From assembly GCF_008728515.1 (NCBI RefSeq), contig NC_044976.1, positions 29,663,845 through 29,727,844 of the forward strand: a DNA stretch of 64,000 bases. Direction: 5' to 3'. The first letter of the stretch is position 1. Every line of letters begins with the position of its first letter. Made by a program: the position numbers and the translations under genes. Source of the DNA: Papio anubis. Lineage: Eukaryota > Chordata > Mammalia > Primates > Cercopithecidae. The notes below the pieces were generated by a model, which was not told the DNA's origin, made no database searches, and was given only the letters and a program-made list of their open reading frames with translations. This document shows positions 35,451 to 46,979 of the stretch, piece by piece.

Positions 35451-35556
35451 AGTTTTTTTTTTTTTTCTTTTGAGGCAGAGTCTTGCTGTATCGCCCAGGC
35501 TGGAGTACAGTCACATGATCGTGGCTCACTGCTGCCTTGATGTCCTGGGCTCAAGC
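35451..35556 (-). mobile_element. Alu fragment
   Basis: T-run and 'gaggcagagtcttgctgtat' to 'gtcctgggctcaag', where it is cut by the next Alu's target site. Confidence 0.85.
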
Positions 35557-35571
35557 CAGATCTAGATTTTT

Positions 35572-35867
35572 TTTTTTTTTTTTTTGAGGCAGAGTCTCGC
35601 CCTGTCACCCAGGTTGGAGTGCAGTGGTGGGATCTTGGCTCACTGCAAGCTCTGCCTCCTGGATTCACACCATTCTCCTGCCTCAGCCTCCCACGTAGCT
35701 GGGACTACAGGCGCCCACCACCACACCCGGCTAATTTTTTTGTATTTTTAGTAGAGACGGGGTTTCACCGTGTTAGCCAGGATGGTCTCAATCTCCTGAC
35801 CTTGTGATCCGCCCACCTCAGCCTCCCAAAGTGCTAAGATTACAGATGTGAGCCACTGCGCCCGGCC
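35572..35867 (-). mobile_element. AluY-like
   Basis: Duplication CAGATCTAGATTTTT at 35557-35571 and 35868-35882. Confidence 0.93.
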
Positions 35868-35902
35868 CAGATCTAGATTTTTAACTGTGATTCTGTTTGT
35901 AT

Positions 35903-35978
35903 GTTCTAAGCATTATTCTTTCTCTTTTAACCTTTTAGAGGTTCCAAGCATTATTCTTTCTCTTTTAACCTTTTAGAG
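35903..35978. repeat. 38-bp tandem duplication
   Basis: Two head-to-tail copies (35903-35940 and 35941-35978) starting GTTCTAAGCATTATTC and GTTCCAAGCATTATTC, one mismatch in 38. Not a known transposon. Confidence 0.95.
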
Positions 35979-36287
35979 GTAAATGGTACTTGTTACATTC
36001 CTAAAGTGGTTATATGGATATCTCACTTCTGTGGGTCTTTGATTGAGTTATTTTTGCTGAATATATTGAGTACAATTTTTTATTCCTTTGTTTCTAAAGC
36101 TGCTTTGAAATATGTATTTCAGTTCACCAAGCCAATTATTGAGGATCTGCTAGGTATGAGGCTCTTTACGACCTGCTTAGTCAATCTACTACCCAGCCCT
36201 CCATTGCCTTTCACTTAGTAGAGGAATTGTCTGATGAACAATGACAGTAATAATCATTATACATTATTATTTTGTAAAAGTATCTTT

Positions 36288-36575
36288 GGCTGGGCACGGT
36301 GGCTCATGCCTGTAATCCCAGCACTTTGGGAGGCCAAGGCGATGGATCACTTGAGGTCAGGAGTTTGAGACCAGCCTGACCAACGTGGCAAAACCCCGTC
36401 TCTACTAAAAATACAGAAATTAGCTAGGGGTGGTGGCGAGGGCCTGTAATCCTAGCTACTTGGGAGGCTGAGGCAGGAGAATTGCTTGAACCCAGGAGGC
36501 GGAGGTTGCAGTGAGCCGGGATTGCGCCACTGTACTCCAGCCTGGGTGACAGAGTGAAACTCCATCTAAAAAAAA
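36288..36575 (+). mobile_element. Alu
   Basis: Flanked by AAAAGTATCTTTG on both sides. Confidence 0.93.
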
Positions 36576-36744
36576 AGTATCTTTGTGTATATGAACTTCT
36601 AACTCATGAGCCCTCTTTGTTTAAAAAGTTTCCTAGGGAGTTTAGAAGGGTATAATTTTCCTCTTGATGCCCACTATTTCTACCAAGATAGCATCTAGCA
36701 TCATTGTCCTTTCACCTCATTGTTAATCCTGTCATTATCTTTTA

Positions 36745-36995
36745 TGCCTCATATTTGTTTAGTACTTACAGTTTATAAAATACCTTCCTTTTTTGTTTCT
36801 TTTTATCATTATACAATCCTATGAGATAGCCAGAACAGGTATTATTGTTGGCCATGTTGGCCACCATTTTACACATGAGTAAAATGGAGCTTCAGAGAAA
36901 TTGACGTAACTCACCGGAAGTCACACAAATATAAGAGATAATGCTGTAAAAAGAACCATGTCTTCAGATTACTAACAATATTCTTTTCTGTGTAT
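36745..36995 (-). mobile_element. MIR
   Basis: 'tttagtacttacagtttata', 'ccattttacacatgagtaaa', 'aagtcacacaaatataag' in antisense MIR order. Confidence 0.65.
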
Positions 36996-38564
36996 CACAC
37001 TTCAGCCATTTATTTAACTCTTCAATTATTCATTTACTGAACAAATATGTATTATCTGCTTCATAGGTATCTAGCATTATATTAGGTACTTGACATATCA
37101 GGATTCATCAGGTCAGTTTTTGGTGCATTTTTGTTTTGTTCCCAGCTACCGTTAGCAGCCATGTGATGTTATCTATTGATTTGTTTCTGTTCACAACTGT
37201 AAATCAAGATTCCAGCCCTCCTGACTGTTTCCTTTTACCTTCTAAATATTGGATTCCAGTAGGAGGTTGGTTTTCCTTACCAGTAAAATCTTCTGCCTGA
37301 GATAGCTTTTTTGGTGTGTAAGTGGCAGATTTGTACACTTGTTTCAGGGCTAGTCAGCTCTGGGAGCCAAATATGGAACTGAGTAGATTTGTGAAGGAAC
37401 ATGCCTTTAGCAGTCCATGATCCTGAGTTGGACAGTGGAGAGGAGGAATGCCTGGCATGTGGAAGAGCATATATAATAGTAACTCGTGAAGTTCAGTTAA
37501 TGCATTTCTAACAGTCAAAAAAGTAACTCATGAAATAAAGATCATATAGTACCTACACTCAAGCAGCTAATCACATAAGGAGAAAGATAAGCAGCCAAGG
37601 TATGTGTGGTGGTAAAGGATAGAAACACATTCCAAGGAGGTTATTTGATCTTATGGACATCCAAGGACAGGAAATGCAGTGTAGTCAGGCCACCTAGGAC
37701 TAGACCTGGAAAGTCTCATTAGATTCTCATCTCTGTTTCTTCACAAGTCTGTTTCATTGCCTCACTTTTTGTAGTCTGGTGGAAGACAATGCAAAGCCTC
37801 TAAGACAGAAAATGGTAGACCTGTTGAGGAACCACCAGAAATAGCCGAGGATAAGGAAAGGATGTCACCTTTTACAAATAATGCCTGGTACTTAATAGGA
37901 ATACATGCACTAACTACCTGTGAATAGATAGACTTCATAATCTGTGCTCTCTGTCATTCCTTGGGTGTCTTCACTCAGTGAGACCTGCCCTCAGATTGCA
38001 GAGTCAATTAAGTATTGACTCCTGCTGCTGGCAGTGAGCGATAGTGAAGGGAGCAGGGGCAGGAGTAAGAATAGCACATCTTCCTAACCTTGAGCCTTCC
38101 CACCTGTTTTCATTAAAACGTACGTGTATTGAATGCCTTTTCCCAAAGTCCAGGATGCATTGGTTTAGTTGTGTGCATCTGGCATCATGAACAGTTTTTG
38201 TCCCAGGGACTGAATGTTATAAGTAATTTTTCTTGGGCATAATTAGAATAAAAGGAAACTGTGTGTTGCAATTGGAAATGGGCTATGAAGTGGTTGGTAA
38301 AATAGAAATGGAGGTTTTGTAGTAAATCCCTGGATAATCTTCCGATGAACTTGTGGTCTGTGCTTTACTGGCGTCTTTCATTAATCATATGCCATCGTAG
38401 GTCTTTCTGTATCAGTGTTATGTTATGAGGAAGTATATGCCTTGGGGACCAAGCTGCCCACTGATTATAGTAAACTTTAGATTTATTTGATTCAGAATAT
38501 AATTTTCTTTTGATTTTACTATATGGTTTTCTGCTGTATCATATATAGAAGAACAAGAAATAGG

Positions 38565-38850
38565 AATGTCATTCTTTGGCTGCAGTGTTAGCTCTGTCCT
38601 GCTGTCCAGAGAACTTCTTGTGGTGCCTATACAGAGAAAGGTTGCCAGTCCTGAGCCCACTCAGGGACATGTTCTCTGCCTATTCAGATAGAGCAGAGAG
38701 CGTTGCCCAGTGTTGCCTACTCAGAAGCCTTCAGTGGTTCCCTTTCTTCTATGGCATAAAGTCTAAGTTCCTTTAAGACTCTTCACAGTCTGCCCAGCTT
38801 CCTAGCATTGTTTCCCACCAATTTCTTCCCACACACTATACTCCAGCTTC
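38565..38850 (+). mobile_element. L2 fragment
   Basis: 'atggcataaagtctaagttc', 'agactcttcacagtctgcc' and 'cacacactatactccagc' follow the LINE-2 3' region. Confidence 0.55.
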
Positions 38851-38854
38851 ATTC

Positions 38855-40440
38855 ATTAATAGAGCTTCTACTGTGTGCTAAGCTCTGTTCTGGCCACTGC
38901 AGGTAAAGTACTGAGCAAAACAGGTAAAATCCTTATCTTCATGGCACTTAGATTCTAATGGATGGAGTCGACTGATACAGATAATAAACTGGTAAGCAAA
39001 TACAAAATAGTAAAAATAATGTATCAAGTAGTGATAAGTGCTATAGAGAAAAATTAATTTGATTATGGGAGATAGGGAGTCCTAGAATGAGGATGTGGGG
39101 AGCAGGTGACTTTCATTTTCGATAGGATGGTAAGGCCAGGCCTTTCTTTCTTTTTTTTTTTCTTTTTTCCTTTGAGATGGAGTTTTGCTCTCGTTGCCCA
39201 GGCTGGAGTGCAATTAATGGTGCGATCTCGGCTCACCGCAACCTCTGCCTCCTGGGTTCAAGTGATTCTCCTGCCTCAGCCTCCCGAGTAGCTGGGATTA
39301 CAGGCATGCGCCACTGTGCCCAGCTAATTTTGTATTTTTAGTAGAGACAGGGTTTCTCCATGTTGTTCAGGCTGGTCTTGAACTCCCGACCTCAGGTGAT
39401 CCACCTGCCTCGGCCTCCCAAAGTGCTGGGATTACAGGCGTGAGCCACTGTGCCCGGCCTAGGCCAGGTCTTTGTCATGAAGTGTTGTTTGAGTGGATAT
39501 CAGAAGGAAGTGAGGACACAGGCTATTCAGGCAAGTGGAGAGAGAGCATTTCAGCAAATGTAACAGCTGATGTTGGGAAAGAGTATGGCATGATTAAGGA
39601 ACATTAAGGATGCCAGTGTGGCTACAGTGTAATGAATGAAAAGAGAGTGGTAGGAGAGGAAGTTAGATCAGAAGGAACCCAGGTCATTGGGGTCTTATAG
39701 GTGATTGGGAGGATTTCATCTTTCACTTGAGTGAGATGGATATTATTAGAGGTTTTGAGCAGAGGAATGACATGATCTGACTTCTTTTTAAGAGAATTAT
39801 TCTGGCTGCTGTGTGGAAACTTAGATGCTCAGAAAGCAAGAGTAGAAGCAGTGAGTTGATAGATAATAATCCAGGTGAGAGATGATGGTGACTTGGACTA
39901 GAATGACAGTGGTAAAAATGATGAGAAAGGAGTTGAAGTGTGTATATATTTTGAAGATACAAGAGCGAGTGAGGATGGCATCAAAATTTTTGGACTGAGT
40001 AACTGGAAGATTTGAGTTAAGAGAAGAAATGCAGGAGAAGTAAGTGTCGGAGTAGGGAGCAGTCAGGAGTTTAGTTTGAGTTGCTATCTACACAGATGGA
40101 AAGAAAGCTGGGAGAGTCTAGGTTTGGGAGGGGGCGGGGCATAGAACTTGAGATGCCTATCAGATATTCAAGTAGACCGTAGAGTAGACAATGGATATAT
40201 AGTTTGGAGTTCAAGGGAGAGGCCCAGGTAAGATATATAAATTTGGGAGTCATCTACATATAGATGGTATTTATGGTCATGAGATCACCTGCAGAGTAAA
40301 TATAGGGAAGAGAAGGGATTAAAGGACCGAGCCCCAGAGGGCTCAACACTTAGAGGTTATTGAGATGAGGATGAACTAGCAAAGAACTAGCAAAGAAGAC
40401 TGGAAAGGAATAGCCAAGGAAGTTTGTAGAAAAGTAAGAG
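38855..40440 (-). mobile_element. long old LINE-type repeat, split by an Alu
   Basis: 'tgtgctaagctctgttctgg', 'gataagtgctatagagaaa', 'ccagtgtggctacagtgta', 'gaatgacatgatctgactt', 'atttgggagtcatctacat' occur in the order of a widespread mammalian repeat. I do not name the family. Confidence 0.5.
39143..39459 (-). mobile_element. Alu
   Basis: Flanks AAGGCCAGGCCTTT and TAGGCCAGGTCTTT; full-length. Confidence 0.92.
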
Positions 40441-40579
40441 AGTGTGGTAGAAATAACATGAGGAATGTGTTCTAGGTAAGATGGTCTATATCCATCTTGA
40501 CTGACCAAGTAAATAAGACCCAATAATTGACCACTAGATTTAGCCACGTGGAGGTTATTGGTCATTTTGTTTGTTTGTT

Positions 40580-40657
40580 TGTTTTTGTAGAGACAGGGTC
40601 TCACTATGTTTTCCAGGCTGGTCTCAAACTCCTAGGCTCAAGAGATGCACGTGCCTT
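40580..40657 (-). mobile_element. Alu fragment
   Basis: 'tgtagagacagggtctcact' to 'aaactcctaggctcaagag'. Confidence 0.7.
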
Positions 40658-40673
40658 TAGAAAATTAAGTACT

Positions 40674-40992
40674 GGCTGGGTGTGATGGCTCATGCCTGTA
40701 ATCCCAGCACTTTGGGAGGCTGAGGCAGGTGGATCACTTGAGGTCAGGAGTTTGAGACCAGCCTGGCTAACATGGTGAAACCCCAACTGTATTTAAAAAA
40801 AAAAAAATACAAAACTTAGCCGGGTGTGGTGACATGCGCCTATAGTCCGAGCTACTTGGGACGACAAGTGATTCAAGGAGAATTGCCTGAACCCAGGAGC
40901 CAGATGCTGCAGTGAGTCGAGATGACACTACTGCACTCCAGCCTGAGTGACAAAGCAAGACTCCATCCTAAAAATAAGTAAATAAATAAAAT
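40674..40992 (+). mobile_element. Alu
   Basis: Perfect 15-base duplication AGAAAATTAAGTACT at 40659-40673 and 40993-41007. Confidence 0.93.
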
Positions 40993-41428
40993 AGAAAATT
41001 AAGTACTCAGTAAATGTTCACTGCTATATTCTTTTTTTAGTTTTTGCTTTTATTTTTGTTTTTCTCTCACACTGAGCTGCTGCTATCCTGTTTTAGAAAT
41101 ATAGTGAAAATGGGTAGATTAGCTGCCCTAGCAAGGGATATATGCTTTTCCTAGAGAGCAGTCTTTGAGATGTTTGAGCAGTGGCTTCTTCCCAGTGACC
41201 CTCTTGACCTGCAACATGGGCTCATACCCCTATGCCATTTAAAAATTTTTTTATTTTTAATTTTCTATTTCCATCTGATACTTGAATCCATGTCATTTTT
41301 TTACCCATTGTCTTCTGTTTCCCTTCTCACGTGAATGAAGTTGAGAGAGCAGAAGCTTGGTTCATCTTCTGGTTCTGTCTTCCACCACCCCAACTCCCAA
41401 CTTTGCTTTTGAACTATAACTTTTTGGT

Positions 41429-41917
41429 TTTTTTTTTTTTTTTTTGAGACGGAGTTTCGATCTTGTTGCCCAGGCTGGAGTGCAATGGCACAATCTCAGC
41501 TCACCCCAACCTCTGCCTCCTGGGTTCAAGCGATTCTCCTGCCTCAGCCTCCCGAGTAGCTGGGATTACAGGCATGCGCCACCACACCTGGCTAATTTTG
41601 TTTTTGTGTGTGTGTGTGTTTTGTTTTTTGTTTTGAGACAGAGTTTCACTCTTCTTGCCCAGGCTGGAGTGCAGTGGCGTGATCTCGGCTCACTGCAGCC
41701 TCCGCCTCCGAGGCTCAAGCGATTCTCCTGCCTCAGCCTCCCGAGTAGCTGGGATTACAGGCATGTGCCACCACACCCAGCTAATTTTGTATTTTTAGTA
41801 GAGACAGGGTTTCTCTATGTTGGTCAGGCTGGTCTCGACCTCCTGACCTCAGGTGATCCATCCACCTTGGCCTCCCAAAGTGGTGGGATTACAGGCATGA
41901 GCCATGGCAACCAGCCG
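41429..41917 (-). mobile_element. one-and-a-half Alu unit
   Basis: The first 41429-41602 is the T-run end and half of an Alu, a GT run follows, then a complete Alu (41620-41917). One pair of flanks, GAACTATAACTT and GAATTATAACTT, encloses both. Confidence 0.85.
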
Positions 41918-42189
41918 AATTATAACTTCGGATGTGATTGTTCTTTTGTTCTGTAGCTCAAGGCTAGACACACAGGGAGAATGACACCATTTGCTGGAGG
42001 ATTGGATTGTCTTTGTTCAGGCTGCAAACCAGCTTTTGCATCAAAGTTGAGGTCTAGAGAAGGCCATCTCCTTGAGCCCTTCGTGCGAGCTAGAGTACAT
42101 GTTCCAGCATGCCAGGACTCTGTGATTTGTTTTTATCTTCCCTCCTCCTGAGCCTTCCTCGTTGAGAAAGAACAAAGTGGAAATAGTGC

Positions 42190-42400
42190 CAAACTCTTGT
42201 GTTAGAAAGTATAGTGGTTTTGCCGCTTTAACCTTGGTCGACTCACTTTACATTTCTGAGTTGCAGTTTTTCCATCTGTAAAATGGGAATAATAACTCAT
42301 GAATTTTGACTCTACAGACTATTAGTGTAAGATAAGGATGCAAAAAGCTTGATAAACTAAAGCACTGTTTAGGTGTAAGGCAATATTATTACTCTCCTCA
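42190..42400 (+). mobile_element. MIR
   Basis: 'gttttgccgctttaacctt', 'tttttccatctgtaaaatgg', 'gaataataactcatgaat'. Confidence 0.65.
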
Positions 42401-42799
42401 CTTCTTTATCCAGACTGGACCAGGCTTGCAGGGAACTGGTGCCAGACTCTGTATTTTCATTTTTACTTTCCCAGTATCTTCCCCTATGTAAGGGGCAGAA
42501 CCCAGTGAGGCTCCTGACCCCATAATATCCAAGACCATGGACTTCCATGGTCTTGCCATCCAGGAAGGTTCAGCAACATAGCTAAACTTGATTTGCCAAC
42601 TCTCAGCTCCCCCCAGCCATGGTTGGTTATAGCTTGGTAATGTGGGTCTGAGAAGCTTTGTTCCCTTCTCTCTACTCCATTGGAGATGCCAAGGAAGAAT
42701 TATTATTTCATCTCCTCTTAAAACATTGACTTATCTCCTGTAGATGCTTGGCCAGGCTGTCAGAACATCCTGGGAGTTAATGAGAGAAAAATACATATA

Positions 42800-43205
42800 G
42801 CTCCCACTAAGTGACTATAATGTGTCAGGCACTATAGTTAGTGCTTATCTTGTTTAAACCTGATAGCATCCTTTGAAATAGGTACTTACTATTTCCAGTT
42901 TACTGAAAAGAAAACTGAGGTTCAAAAAAGTTAAATCTCTTGTTCTAGGTCACATAGTGAGTTAAGTTGCAGAGCTAGAATTTGAACTTAATTCTATCTT
43001 ACTCCAAAATTTGTTGTTCTAATGACCATACCATGAGGCCTCCTGTTGCTATACAGAAAGAGGGGCCATGTACTACATAGGAAAACTCAGGAGATTTCCA
43101 TTCATATGATCTACATGAAGATCCCAACTGTACCTATGCGATCTGGGACAAGCGGCTTTCAACTTTTCCAAGCCTTAGATACTATCTCATTAACTTGTCA
43201 CCATA
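42800..43205 (-). mobile_element. MIR region, followed by an Alu
   Basis: 'taatgtgtcaggcactatag', 'tttactgaaaagaaaactga' and 'taggtcacatagtgagttaa'. 43160-43205 may belong to the MIR that resumes at 43540. Confidence 0.65.
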
Positions 43206-43209
43206 GGTG

Positions 43210-43538
43210 GTTTTTTTTTTTTTTTTTTTTTTTTGGCAGGGGGTTATTTATTTATTTGAGGCAGGGTCTTGCTCAGTTGCCCAAGCTGGAGTGCAGTGGT
43301 GGGATTATGGCTCACTGCAACTTCCAGCTCTCGGGCTCAAGCGATCCTCCCACCTCAGCTTCCTGAGTAGCTGGGACTACAGGCTTGCGGGACCACACCC
43401 GGCCAATTTTTGTATTTTTAGTAGAGACAGGGTTTCACCATGTTGGCCAGGATCATCTCAATCTCCTGACCTCATGATCCACCTGCCTTGGCCTCCCAAA
43501 GTGCTGGGATTACAGGCATGAGCCACCGCGCCTGGCCA
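43210..43538 (-). mobile_element. Alu
   Basis: T-run, 'tttatttgaggcagggtctt' to 'gagccaccgcgcctggcc'. Confidence 0.92.
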
Positions 43539-43539
43539 A

Positions 43540-43720
43540 TAGATGTTATTCTTATCTCCAGTTTACATTTGAAGGGAACAGGCCTCAGTGAGTTGAGATG
43601 ACTTGCCCACGGATGCAGAATAGTAAATGGCAGAGCCAGAACTCAGGTCCAGGTCTGTCTGACATCTGCTTCAGTGTTCTTTCCACCATTTTTCACAGCT
43701 AGCTCCTAAGACCTGGTGTA
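43540..43720 (-). mobile_element. MIR (continuation)
   Basis: 'ttatctccagtttacatttg', 'gatgacttgcccacggat', 'agagccagaactcaggtcc'. Confidence 0.6.
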
Positions 43721-44289
43721 TCATTCAGCTAGATTTATAGCTCTGAGTGTGCTGGTTGGAAGCTGGCATCCTTTTCTGCTCTTTCTCCTCCCACACTTTC
43801 TCCCTCTTCTTAGAAACCTTACAGAGGCAATATAGGTATTTGAAATTCAAAGAAGAGATTTATGCTGTGCTTAAAATCTGCTCATGCTGCCCCATTAGAC
43901 ACCTGGGAATCTGCCTCTCGTCCTTTGTATGGGTTTGTACTGTTACTTTGGTAGCATGGTGTGGTGGGTATAGTTTTGGGAAAGTTCTTTCTCAGCTCTT
44001 TTCTTTATGAATATAATCTTGCGAGGTGGCTATAAAGTTAGAGATGATGAATATTCAAGGGTAGAAAGTACAGGCTTATTATTTGATGGCAGTTATTTCC
44101 CCTGGCACCAGGATAATAGAAACCAGAATAGGAGTCAGGAGTTCTAAATCTTTTACTCTTGTTCTTTGACCTTGGATATGTGAGTCACTGTTTCTAGATA
44201 GACTGGCTAGTCTTTAGGGACCCCTTTCAGCTTTAATATCCTGCACTTTAAAAAATAAAAGTAATAAGATGCTTGTTTAAAAAAAAATC

Positions 44290-44590
44290 AAATTGGACAG
44301 AAGTATTTGAAGGAAATAGTGAAAGACCCATATCCTTTCCCCCATTCATTCCCAACGTGTAACTCTTATTACCAGTTTGATGTATCCTTTTCAGTGTTCT
44401 CTGTGTACACTAAATATACACAAGTATGTGTAACATACACACTTTATATCATATGCATGTATATATAAATACACATGTATGTGTTACACACACTGGAACC
44501 TACAATACATATTATGTCTTGGTTCTTTTACTTAACATGTTTTAGCTATTTTTTTCTTGTTGGTACTTAAAGATTTACTTTATTGTTTTC
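44290..44590 (-). mobile_element. old L1 3' fragment with ACAC/ATAT run (tentative)
   Basis: Decayed antisense L1-like sequence around alternating 'tacacaagtatgtgtaac' repeats. Confidence 0.35.
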
Positions 44591-44616
44591 AATGTCTTAT
44601 ACTTTATTAAGTGTTG

Positions 44617-44897
44617 GCTGGGCATGGTATCTCACACCTGTAATCCCAGCACTTTGGGAGGCCAAGGTGGGCAGATTGCTTGAGTTTAGGAGTTTGAGGC
44701 CAGCCTGGGCAACATAGAGAAACCCCATCTCCATAAAAATTAGCAGGTTGTGGTGATGCACACCTGTGGTCCCTCCCAGCTACTTGGGAGGCTGAGGTGG
44801 GAGGATTGCTTGAGCCCAAGAGATTGAGGTTGCAGTGAGCTGTGATTGTGCCACTGCACTGCACTCCAGCCTGGGCAACAGAGCGAGACTGTCTAAA
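44617..44897 (+). mobile_element. AluJ-like
   Basis: 'ggctgggcatggtatctcac' to 'gcgagactgtctaaaaga'. Confidence 0.9.
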
Positions 44898-44943
44898 AGA
44901 AAATCAAGTGGTCCCCTATTGATTATGTGCTATAATTTTTCCT

Positions 44944-45061
44944 TTTTTAGAGATGAGATCTCACTATGTTAGCCAGGTTGATCTTGAACTCCTGGCCTCA
45001 AGCATTCCTCCCACCTCGGCCTCCCAAAGTGCTAGGATTGCAGGTGTGAGCCATTGCACCT
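44944..45061 (-). mobile_element. free Alu monomer
   Basis: Flanked by ATTATGTGCTAT on both sides. It ends about 70 bases before the last ZCCHC17 exon. Confidence 0.8.
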
Positions 45062-45129
45062 AATTATGTGCTATGATTGTTTAAAGCAAATATACACTAC
45101 AATGTTGATTTTTAAAATTTTATTTTCAG

Positions 45130-45291
45130 GAGAAGAAGAAAAAGAAACATAGAGATAGGAAGTCATCTGACTCTGACAGCTCAGACTCTGAGAGTGATAC
45201 AGGCAAGAGGGCAAGGCACACATCAAAAGACAGCAAGGCAGCAAAGAAGAAGAAAAAGAAGAAGAAGCACAAGAAGAAGCACAAGGAGTGA
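45130..45291 (+). CDS. ZCCHC17: ZCCHC17 last coding exon (Lys/Ser-rich tail and stop)
   Basis: The acceptor is 'attttcag' and the exon ends in TGA at 45289-45291. It encodes 53 residues beginning EKKKKKHRDRKSSDSDSSDS, then ESDTGKRARHTSKDSK, and ending in a tail of almost pure Lys with scattered His (KKHKKKHKE). The SDSDSSDSESD block is a likely casein-kinase-2 type phosphorylation cluster, and the Lys runs resemble nucleolar targeting tails. The coding bases in the window add up to 602. With the five exons in phase they fit a 241-residue protein whose first 41 residues lie upstream. The minus-strand open frame over this exon is only its mirror image. Confidence 0.95.
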   Translation, partial: EKKKKKHRDRKSSDSDSSDSESDTGKRARHTSKDSKAAKKKKKKKKHKKKHKE

Positions 45292-46200
45292 GAGCAGAAA
45301 GAGTGTAGGGGGTGGTTGAGAGTAAGGAACCAGGCGCCTTGTTCCTTGAGACTCCTGGAAAGACTCAATAGTGAGAATATAGCCTCCCACCCCATTAACT
45401 TTGCTTCCATGGGAGATGGCTTCCCCTCATGCAACAGGCAGGTTTGGGAGTTAGAGGTCAAAAGCAGCTGCCTGAATGAGTTGTTGTTTCCTTGTCACTC
45501 CTGGTCCCTTTGCAAGTGAACCCTGCAGCTCACCCATTCATTTGCCCAACTTCTTCATTCAGCAGGAGGTCCTATTACCCTCTCCAGCTGCCACTGCCAG
45601 AGCTGGATTCCTGTAAAGGAGTCCAGGCTAGAGCCACAGAGACTGTTGTGGAGGTGAGTTCAACTATAGTTAGAGAAGAGTGATTGGACCCTTCCTATTG
45701 GTCTGTCCTGGGCCGATTGGTGGGTGATCTCCCTGCATCCAACATGGGAGCACAGAGAGACTGGCAGCAGGAGGGGGAACATGGTGAGAAGTGGTGCTCA
45801 CTTTTCCCATTCCTCCTAACATAGTTCTATGCTAGAAGTGGCACCCAGCGGCCACAGCTAGAAAAGTCTGCAGTGTGACTTAACTTGTGTATTGCATTCC
45901 AGCAGATGACTGAACCAGACAGCGAAGCCAAGATCATTGTTCTACTTTGTATTTACTACTGTGTGAATCAGTTGATTCTACTTCAGGTCCTTGCTTAAAT
46001 TCCTGTCACTAAATGGAAATGTGTTTGGTTTTAAGCTTACCGAAAGTTATTTTTCCTATAATCCTTCTTCCTGGGTAACTTACAGACTTAAAGTCACTGA
46101 GCCTGCATTAGCTGACAAAAACATTTAATATGTTACCTTAGACCTTGGAGAGATGCCCAGCAGAGGTACAGAGCCAAAGGCACTAGCAGATCACAGCCTT
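45292..46200 (+). other. ZCCHC17: ZCCHC17 3' untranslated region (end not determined)
   Basis: Sequence after the TGA has no repeats and no credible further open frame, so it should be the 3' untranslated region in its first part. I find no canonical AATAAA or ATTAAA on the plus strand between the stop and the FABP3 end. Weak variants exist: 'gagaatatag' near 45376 and 'catttaatatg' near 46121. The end coordinate is therefore only a placeholder. Confidence 0.4.
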
Positions 46201-46577
46201 CTTGGGAGATCACTTATAAGCCCTCCCTTTTGTAATGATCAGATGCCCTCTTCCCTCAGAGTTGATTAGAGAAGCAGTAAGAATTTGTAGTCATGAGTAC
46301 TAGCCTGGTGCAGAGGTCAGCATTCCTCTTGGCCAGTGGTCATTTTCTCCCACCACCATGGTACAAGCCTGGGTTCTGTGCCCTGAAACTGAATTCTGGA
46401 AAGGGAGAGACTACAGCGTTTCACAGAGAACAGCCAGACCCAGGAGCTTTCAGTGTAGGATGGGCCTGAAGTGACAGTTCAGTAGCCAAACCTGGGGAAG
46501 CCCCATCACTGACTGAACTAGGTCATTTGACCATGTTGAGGGGGGGCAGTGTAAAGGCAAAGTGTAGGTACAGCTGT

Positions 46578-46583
46578 TTTATT
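46578..46583 (-). terminator. FABP3: possible distal FABP3 polyadenylation signal
   Basis: Minus-strand AATAAA in the context 'tcaataataaaacag', 196 bases beyond the proximal signal. Its use is unproven. If used, the FABP3 mRNA would extend closer to the end of the convergent ZCCHC17 transcript. Confidence 0.35.
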
Positions 46584-46756
46584 ATTGAATGTGTAAGGTG
46601 ATCAGCTGATTAACAGGCTCCAAGATTGTCCATTTCAGTCTCCCATCCAGTGCTTCTTCCTGAGTAACCTTCAGGCAGTTATTTCTGCCCACTGTCTGAC
46701 ACACAGGATAAACCAAGACTCTCAGAGTTACGTTACCAAAGGCAAAAAGGCAACCA

Positions 46757-46979
46757 GGTGGTCTTGGCTCTGCTTTATTGACCTCAGAGCACCCTGTGAG
46801 TGCAGTTAAAAAAAAAAAACACACACGTACACAATGGGAACTGGATCCCGGCCAGTGGCACCTGACCTCAGAAGAATTCGTGGATTTGTACAAAACGCAG
46901 AGGAAGAAATGAGGCAATGTGGTGCTGAGTCGAGGGGTAGCCGATTGGCAGAGTAGTAGTCAGCAACAGTGCAGTCAGG
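46757..46979 (-). other. FABP3: FABP3 3' untranslated region
   Basis: Minus-strand sequence from the stop codon to just past the AATAAA at 46774-46779, about 220 bases, a usual size for this short mRNA. It includes an A-rich tract on the plus strand (T-rich on the transcript) next to a short GT run. The cleavage point is estimated from the signal position. Confidence 0.75.
46774..46779 (-). terminator. FABP3: FABP3 polyadenylation signal AATAAA
   Basis: Plus-strand TTTATT reads AATAAA on the minus strand, about 200 bases after the FABP3 stop, in the context 'gtcaataaagcag'. A second AATAAA on the same strand lies at 46578-46583 and could give a longer transcript. Confidence 0.8.

Larger units (their letters stand above)
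29839..45129 (+). other. ZCCHC17: ZCCHC17 last intron (15.3 kb)
   Basis: Bounded by 'gtgaat' and 'tttcag'. It holds many Alus, a 2.2-kb L1 piece, MIRs and old LINE fragments. Stretches with nothing recognisable are 30870-31466, 31765-32225, 35979-36287, 37000-38560, 41008-41428, 41918-42190, 42400-42800 and 43721-44290. They may include conserved regulatory DNA that cannot be judged from one sequence. Confidence 0.85.

Noticed and set aside
41444..41956. 170-codon open frame, the longest in the window
   Set aside because: It translates antisense Alu twice (the SWDYRHAPPH and FSCLSLPSS phrases repeat).
45126..45461. 111-codon minus-strand frame rich in Phe, Leu and Ser
   Set aside because: Mirror image of the Lys/Ser-rich last exon of ZCCHC17.
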